From: an uncultured Lachnospiraceae bacterium
GTDB lineage: Bacteria; Bacillota; Clostridia; Lachnospirales; Lachnospiraceae
Length of the DNA: 8,318 bases
Direction: 5' to 3'
Assembly: GCA_910584785.1 (NCBI GenBank)
Contig: CAJUDX010000095.1
Location: 1-8,318 of the forward strand
Of the stretch, positions 4,787 through 8,318 are shown in pieces. Position 1 is the first letter of the stretch; each line of letters begins with the position of its first letter. Position numbers and translations under genes: made by a program. Under the pieces are notes generated by a model. It saw only the letters and a list, made by a program, of their open reading frames with translations. It ran no database searches and was not told the origin of the DNA.

Positions 4787-5030
4787 TCTGCTTCCTCCCT
4801 TCCATATACCGCCATTCCAGCTGATCCAGGTAATCTTGAAGCTGATGCAACACCATTGAATGATACTGATATTTATTCAATAACTGTCCCATCTGTGTTT
4901 TTACATTTTCCCAAGCTTCATCGTTTCCTGCAATACTGTCCCGATATTTTCTCCAGAAACGATTATAAATCTCATCATTGATAGCCATTATCTCCTGGTT
5001 ACTCAATGGTCTTACTTTTGCCTGTATCAT
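4779..5030 (-). CDS. Small helical hypothetical phage protein, 83 aa
   Basis: The start ATG 5028-5030 is chosen because GGAGAG lies 3 bases upstream. A longer reading from a TTG at 5072 lacks such a site. The protein starts MIQAKVRPLSNQEIMAINDE and is predicted by eye to be almost entirely helical, with many Gln, Glu, Tyr and Trp residues (NRFWRKYRD, QLQDYLDQLEWRYMEG). No known family is recognised. There is no signal peptide or membrane segment. Its end overlaps the methylase start by 8 bases, so both were probably translated together. It sits in the replication block between an unidentified 123-aa protein and the methylase. Confidence 0.7.
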   Translation of the reverse strand: MIQAKVRPLSNQEIMAINDEIYNRFWRKYRDSIAGNDEAWENVKTQMGQLLNKYQYHSMVLHQLQDYLDQLEWRYMEGRKQNG

Positions 5031-5112
5031 AAACTCTCCACTTTCACATAAATTCCAGGAATCTTTGCCCAATATTTCGCAATCACTTACTTGCCTGAAT
5101 CCTCAAATCGCA

Positions 5113-5484
5113 TCACTTACTCCTGCGACTTATTTCTTTATCCCCTGTGGTTCCTGCAAAACTCCCGCAATAACTATAACCGTCTGCCACAAGATTTGCC
5201 GGAAGAACCCTTCCTAAATCTTGCACTGGTGCAATTTCTTTCTCTTCTTTCCCTAACACAAAAGTCATAAGGCTTTCATCCTCAATGATCCAGATATCCC
5301 CCATCTGGTATAGCCGCACCTGTTCTATCTGTTCATCAGACAGCATCCATGCCGGCTTTCCCCGAAGCTTAAAGCGAATAAAAAAGTTTCGGTCCTCGAT
5401 TTCCTTTTCGGTCATCGGTATCGCTTTAAAGCCGCCCTTGCCGCGCTCAACCCGACAAGCTGCTAATTTTTCCACATTCCTCAC
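5113..5484 (-). CDS. Hypothetical phage protein, 123 aa
   Basis: GTG 5482-5484 overlaps the TGA of the replication initiator gene (GTGA), and GGAGG inside the last codons of that gene lies 6 bases before it, so translation is coupled. The product begins MRNVEKLAACRVERGKGGFK and has a middle FFIRFKLRGKPAWMLSDEQI segment, then a beta-rich part (GDIWIIEDESLMTFVLG). Near the C-terminus is ADGYSYCGSFAG, almost the same as the end of the annealing protein upstream (see repeat entries). No family is recognised. Its position after the initiator suggests a replication or helper role, but nothing in the sequence shows one. Confidence 0.7.
   Translation of the reverse strand: MRNVEKLAACRVERGKGGFKAIPMTEKEIEDRNFFIRFKLRGKPAWMLSDEQIEQVRLYQMGDIWIIEDESLMTFVLGKEEKEIAPVQDLGRVLPANLVADGYSYCGSFAGTTGDKEISRRSK
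5157..5172. repeat. 16-bp identical repeat, copy 1 (in the 123-aa gene)
   Basis: CAAAACTCCCGCAATA occurs here and at 6383-6398. On the minus strand it encodes the YCGSF core of the DGYxYCGSF motif near the C-terminus of two different proteins. Confidence 0.85.
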
Positions 5485-6338
5485 CTGCTGCCTCCTTCCA
5501 TCCGCTGCTTCACCCTCTGCTGCATCAACTCATCATAGTTGGTTACGCTTGGGGTAAAATTATGAAAACGGTTAGGTGCTCCTTGGGCAGAGGTATTTCC
5601 TTTTCCCTGCACTGCCTTAGCTTCCTTGCTTTGCTTTAAGGCAAACACCCCCGTCCAGGAGTTAAACACAGACTGATCCAAAATAGCGATCTTTTTTTCA
5701 TCATCCCCAGGAGCCAGCGCTTCCAGCTTATCCAAAAGCATGGCAACAGCCCGATCCGTCATCGGTTTATTTCTCTTTTGGCGATAAGCCATAAACGCCT
5801 TGATTGCTTTATCCAACTCTGGATTTTGGGCGCACTTTTCTGGTATATCGCTAGATATACTCTTTTGTCTATGTTTTTGTTTCTGTTTAGGTTTAATTAT
5901 GGTATCCGATTGGGTATCCACTTGGGTATCCGTTTTGGTATCCATTTGGGTATCCATTTGTACAGTACAAAATGATAGGTTATCTGATTTGGCTTTCCCC
6001 TGGATATCCGATGGCATATCTGGTTGGATATCCGATGCGTTCCCCCTTTGTATCATACAAATATGGTATTGGGTACTCTCGCCCCTCCGCTTGGACGGCT
6101 TAAAATCAATCAGCCCCATCTGCTTTAACTCCGCCCTGGCCCGCTTCATGGCGTTTTCGCTGACGCCCATCATCCCACAAAGGCTTATATTTGTCCTGGA
6201 GAACCAGTCCGACCAACTACATTTATTGTCTATCTGCAATAAGGTGTAATAGAGCAATTGTGCGTTATTGGAAACCTGGCTGCACTGCAACAAATCATAA
6301 AAGCGGTTCAACAGTTCCAGATAATTCAAGGCTTTCAC
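5481..6338 (-). CDS. Phage replication initiator / replisome organizer with internal iterons
   Basis: A 285-aa protein. Residues 1-90 (KALNYLELLNRFYDLLQ..., NISLCGMMGVSENAMKRARA, ELKQMGLIDFKPS) form a winged helix-turn-helix like that of Firmicute phage and plasmid replisome organizers. Residues about 101-146 are low complexity with four-residue repeats (SDIQ, then MDTQ MDTK TDTQ VDTQ). A basic KPKQKQKHRQK follows. The C-terminal domain (ELDKAIKAFMAYRQKRNKPM ... NSWTGVFAL) resembles the helicase-loader-interacting part of DnaD-like initiators. It should bind the origin and load the helicase. The GTG at 6336-6338 matches the usual family start; a TTG at 6327-6329 with AGGTGA 8 bases ahead is possible. 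The repeats are 12-bp direct repeats in DNA, so the origin probably lies inside this gene, as in lambda O. Confidence 0.8.
   Translation of the reverse strand: MKALNYLELLNRFYDLLQCSQVSNNAQLLYYTLLQIDNKCSWSDWFSRTNISLCGMMGVSENAMKRARAELKQMGLIDFKPSKRRGESTQYHICMIQRGNASDIQPDMPSDIQGKAKSDNLSFCTVQMDTQMDTKTDTQVDTQSDTIIKPKQKQKHRQKSISSDIPEKCAQNPELDKAIKAFMAYRQKRNKPMTDRAVAMLLDKLEALAPGDDEKKIAILDQSVFNSWTGVFALKQSKEAKAVQGKGNTSAQGAPNRFHNFTPSVTNYDELMQQRVKQRMEGGSR
5901..6037. repeat. 12-bp iterons inside the initiator gene, candidate replication origin
   Basis: Five head-to-tail 12-mers on the plus strand start at 5901, 5913, 5925, 5937 and 5949, with consensus GGTATCCNTTTG. The last two are identical. A second cluster at 6002-6037 has GGATATCCGATG twice around a variant (GCATATCTGGTT), and a single related copy GGTTATCTGATT lies at 5979-5990. 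The stretch 5855-5900 next to the iterons is pyrimidine-rich and AT-rich and could be the unwinding element. Iterons within an initiator gene beside an AT-rich stretch are the known plan of lambda-type origins; origin activity here is inferred. Confidence 0.7.
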
Positions 6339-6371
6339 CTGCCTTTACTTTGTTATGTTCTTTCTCTCTTC

Positions 6372-7262
6372 TTAACTCCCGCCAAAACTCCCGCAATAGG
6401 TATAGCCATCCTCTATCAGGGGCGCCGACAGGGTATGCTCTGCCTTGGCAGAGGAAAGGAAAGCCCTGTCCCTGCCCCCGGCGCCCTGCATCAGTGCTGG
6501 GGATTGGCTTTCCTTTGCCCTTTCCTCTCTTTGATTCCAAGGAAGGAGATTATCCTCCTGACCGTCCGGCGGGATAAAGGCGGAATCAAGAGGTTTGTCC
6601 TGACGAACTGTCAGCTTATCCATAGCGTCCTTATATTCTTCAAAGCTTAATTCCCCAAGGACATTCTTCTTATAGCTCCTAAGCAAAGAGTTTTTTCCAA
6701 CCCCTGTCCGTTTCAATTCATTCAACAGAGAGTTGATATATTTCGTTTCCAGACCATTCCTTCCTGATGGAGCTAAAACCTGGGATACAGAAGAAGCCGC
6801 AGATCGGCTATCGGATGTTCTCTCTTTCCTGCCGGCAGTTCTTCCCCCTTCCCAGTACACATCCGCTCCAATTCCAAGCTGCTTACAGGCTACCGAAATG
6901 GCATCCGTCGTTGCTTTTTTATAACACTCTTCTGAAAGATAAATGCCGTCTCTTTCTTTTGAAGCCAGCTTGTCCCCGCCGGTGCCAACAATGGGTTTAC
7001 TCCACTCCCCTCCAAACTTCACATACAGCTCAATATCCACAAAAACAACAATTTCCTCTCCCACCGTTTCCATCCACTTCCTGACGGGTACATAGTACCA
7101 GCCAAGCCCGCAGGGACCAAACTGTTCCGTAAGGGTTTTAATCCTCCACATGGGCTCAATACTGGTCTTTCCATTCATCCGACCACCCCGGATTTCCTTT
7201 TTTGCTTCATCTGGAACAAGCCGAACTTCGTTATACAATGTAAGATTTTCTTCGTTCCTCAT
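6372..7262 (-). CDS. Rad52-like phage single-strand annealing protein
   Basis: Such proteins bind single-stranded DNA and anneal homologous strands in phage recombination and replication. The core (residues about 5-150) has GGRMNGKTSIEPMWRIKTLT then EQFGPCGLGWYYV, strands VVFVDIELYVKF, a Gly-rich GTGGDKL, and the helix CYKKATTDAISVACKQLGIG followed by ADVYWEGG. The FGPcGWgy and AyKkAvTDAlk...GiGadvY elements parallel Rad52/Sak proteins. A long polar linker and C-terminal tail ending DGYTYCGSFGGS follow. ATG 7260-7262 is preferred (AAAGTGAG ahead; family-like MRNEE...LYNEVR). A TTG at 7337 overlapping the stop of the 48-aa ORF would add 25 residues. Placement directly before the replication initiator is typical. 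The fold is inferred from motifs. Confidence 0.65.
   Translation of the reverse strand: MRNEENLTLYNEVRLVPDEAKKEIRGGRMNGKTSIEPMWRIKTLTEQFGPCGLGWYYVPVRKWMETVGEEIVVFVDIELYVKFGGEWSKPIVGTGGDKLASKERDGIYLSEECYKKATTDAISVACKQLGIGADVYWEGGRTAGRKERTSDSRSAASSVSQVLAPSGRNGLETKYINSLLNELKRTGVGKNSLLRSYKKNVLGELSFEEYKDAMDKLTVRQDKPLDSAFIPPDGQEDNLLPWNQREERAKESQSPALMQGAGGRDRAFLSSAKAEHTLSAPLIEDGYTYCGSFGGS
6383..6398. repeat. 16-bp identical repeat, copy 2 (end of the annealing-protein gene)
   Basis: Second copy of CAAAACTCCCGCAATA, in the same frame and orientation relative to its gene as copy 1. The surrounding bases also remain similar (TATA.CC at the same offset on the left of the gene), extending the shared peptide to DGYxYCGSFxG. 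Confidence 0.85.
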
Positions 7263-7333
7263 TTTTTTCTCACTTTCCAGACCTTTGTTTTCATCATAAA
7301 CGTGGTAAAGCAAACCCTCCATTTGGGACTTTT

Positions 7334-7480
7334 TCAATTTTCAGCGCTGATCAGATCCTTTGATTTCATGCTTTTGAGAAATCTCTTTTGCCTATTGACT
7401 TTTTCAATTCCATGGGTCATAATAAGCTTAGTTCTTTTCAGACATTGTTTGTCTAAGGCCAGGACAGTTGCTGCTGCCAT
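7334..7480 (-). CDS. Small basic hypothetical protein, 48 aa
   Basis: ATG 7478-7480 is preceded by GGAAAGCAGG, a moderate ribosome site. The product starts MAAATVLALDKQCLKRTKLI and ends FLKSMKSKDLISAEN. It is rich in Lys and Arg and likely helical. It fills an otherwise unused gap in a tightly packed operon, between the membrane protein and the annealing protein, and its stop overlaps a TTG that could start the latter; both facts favour a real gene. No family is recognised. A 13-bp direct repeat (GACTTTTTCAATT at 7327-7339 and 7397-7409) lies across its 3' part. Confidence 0.5.
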   Translation of the reverse strand: MAAATVLALDKQCLKRTKLIMTHGIEKVNRQKRFLKSMKSKDLISAEN

Positions 7481-7543
7481 GGCCTGCTTTCCACTTTTAT
7501 ATTTAATTTTTTATTGTCGCCCTCAGTGCTACAGGATTCGCGC

Positions 7544-7756
7544 CTATAGCGCTGAGAAAACAAGAAAGCTTCCAAATACCATTACTGTCCCAAGCAGCAC
7601 AAACAACGGATAAAGCCTGTCCATAAGCTTTTTCAAGCGGATTCTGCGACAGTATCTAAGCTGTCTGCGGCAGTACTTTAACTGCTGCCGGGCAAATATC
7701 TCTGCGCGCTTTGGGTCGGCCTTAAGCGCCATATACTCTAAGTGTCCGTGGATCAT
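7544..7756 (-). CDS. Small single-span membrane protein, 70 aa
   Basis: ATG 7754-7756 follows GGAGGAGG by 5 bases and lies one base after the previous stop. The soluble N-terminal part (MIHGHLEYMALKADPKRAEI) is followed by a strongly basic stretch (LKYCRRQLRYCRRIRLKKL) containing two YCRR units. A hydrophobic segment of about 20 residues follows, at about 49-70 (YPLFVLLGTVMVFGSFLVFS), and runs to the C-terminus. By the positive-inside rule the N-terminal part should face the cytoplasm, making a tail-anchored protein. No holin or known superinfection-exclusion family is recognised. It sits early in the replication operon. Confidence 0.7.
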   Translation of the reverse strand: MIHGHLEYMALKADPKRAEIFARQQLKYCRRQLRYCRRIRLKKLMDRLYPLFVLLGTVMVFGSFLVFSAL

Positions 7757-7757
7757 C

Positions 7758-8246
7758 TTAACCTCCTCCTTCCTGCATCAACTGATGCATTAAATTAACA
7801 TCTTCCAGGCTCATCCGCCCGTCAAACACGTAAGGGTCAAACTCTTCATCATACGCCCCTGCAAAGGGCATCCCTACCGAATGGGTGGCTTCTCTTGCCT
7901 CTTCTAATCTTTCCTGAAACTCACCCGGCTTATAGCTTTCAATAAATGCCTGGATATCATTATATCCATTCTCATAATGACAGCGAACACCAAGGGCCAG
8001 TTCTTTGATGCCCATATCCTCTGCCAGGTATCCGCAGTAATAACCGTTAAGTACCACAGCCCCTGGGTCAATACGGCAGATTTCTTCCAGCCGAGCCTTA
8101 TCCTCTGCAGAAAGCCTCTCATCTGCCGGATCAAGCCAGAAACACTCGGCCTTCCAGGAACGGCCTTCCTTCCAGAACGCCACCCAGGCGATTCCGTCAC
8201 GCAGTTCATCCTTGAACTGACTTACAATGTATCGCAAGCTTGCCAC
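7758..8246 (-). CDS. Hypothetical phage protein, 162 aa
   Basis: GTG 8244-8246 is preceded by AAAGGAGG at 8 bases, an almost ideal ribosome site. The protein begins MASLRYIVSQFKDELRDGIA and continues with an alpha/beta part (WVAFWKEGRSWKAECFWLDP), then VVLNGYYCGYLAEDMGIKEL, and ends in an acidic C-terminal region (YDEEFDPYVFDG, LEDVNLMHQLMQEGGG). It looks like a compact cytosolic protein common in style to early regions of Clostridia phages. I do not recognise a domain. The final Gly residues are encoded by the ribosome site of the next gene, so translation of the two is coupled. Confidence 0.75.
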   Translation of the reverse strand: MASLRYIVSQFKDELRDGIAWVAFWKEGRSWKAECFWLDPADERLSAEDKARLEEICRIDPGAVVLNGYYCGYLAEDMGIKELALGVRCHYENGYNDIQAFIESYKPGEFQERLEEAREATHSVGMPFAGAYDEEFDPYVFDGRMSLEDVNLMHQLMQEGGG

Positions 8247-8249
8247 GGT

Positions 8250-8318
8250 CTAAACCTCCTTTCCCACAGCTTGTCCTTTATTCCCGCCATCAGGCGGTTT
8301 CATCCTTTGTAACTTTTC
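8250..8318 (-). CDS. C-terminal end of an unidentified upstream gene (partial)
   Basis: A frame open from the right edge ends at TAG 8250-8252 and gives EKLQRMKPPDGGNKGQAVGK and two more residues. It stops 3 bases before the next GTG start and its last codons contain that gene's AAAGGAGG site, the same coupling seen elsewhere in this operon. Too little is present to name it. An internal ATG would allow a 17-residue peptide instead. Confidence 0.45.
   Translation of the reverse strand, partial: EKLQRMKPPDGGNKGQAVGKEV

Noticed and set aside
5901..6037. CRISPR-like array
   Set aside because: Repeats are 12 bp, contiguous without spacers, and inside a coding frame; iterons explain them.
5800..6249. 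Long plus-strand ORF with Trp/Val/Ser repeats
   Set aside because: It is the antisense shadow of the initiator gene; the repeats are the 12-bp iterons read on the wrong strand, and no ribosome site precedes it.
6191..6650. Overlapping plus-strand ORFs over the annealing-protein tail
   Set aside because: Antisense to a low-complexity Gly/Pro/Ser-rich linker, which opens alternative frames; no start signals are seen.
7904..8209. Alternative minus-strand frame inside the 162-aa gene
   Set aside because: Overlaps the better-supported frame that has GTG plus AAAGGAGG; it has no start signal of its own.
7977..8312. Plus-strand ORF at the right edge
   Set aside because: Lies opposite a minus-strand gene that has an ideal ribosome site and operon spacing.

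Overview
The window reads as part of a temperate-phage genome (a prophage or phage contig) from a low-to-medium GC Firmicute. The protein styles and strong GGAGG-type ribosome sites best fit a gut Clostridia/Lachnospiraceae host. That host assignment is inferred from family resemblance; no host gene is present. Almost everything lies on the minus strand, so the phage order runs from the right end of the window to the left.

Right part (8318 to about 3974, minus strand): a tightly packed early/replication block. In order it holds the tail of an unidentified gene, a 162-aa hypothetical protein, a 70-aa single-span membrane protein, a 48-aa ORF, a Rad52-like single-strand annealing protein, a winged-helix replication initiator with 12-bp iterons inside its own gene (candidate phage origin), two unidentified small proteins, a doubly broken D12-class DNA adenine methylase, and a DUF551-like protein whose start overlaps the methylase remnant. 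Many genes overlap by a few bases or carry their Shine-Dalgarno inside the previous gene, as in one operon.

Middle (about 3340 to 3950, plus strand): a hicAB toxin-antitoxin cassette inserted against the phage direction. It has its own promoter, a perfect palindrome in the promoter spacer, and a terminator. The hicA toxin gene is gutted by an internal deletion; hicB is intact. Left of it are a 43-aa ORF, a degraded small ORF and an ArpU/RinA-like late-transcription regulator (minus strand), then the 3' half of a tRNA-like sequence and a minus-strand terminator.

Left part: between that terminator and the terminase genes sits an AT-rich unit with its own promoter and terminator at both ends, the classical layout of a phage moron. 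Its main gene encodes what I read as a proteasome/HslV-like N-terminal-nucleophile hydrolase, probably started at a TTG that places Ser directly after the initiator Met. Two tiny ORFs follow, one of them frameshifted. Packaging genes come next: terminase small subunit, then the N-terminal ATPase part of the terminase large subunit, which runs off the left edge.

Several genes are interrupted at homopolymers or dinucleotide repeats (methylase T8, small ORF A5, small ORF GT repeat). They may be decay, phase-variable tracts, or base-calling errors; the sequence alone cannot decide.
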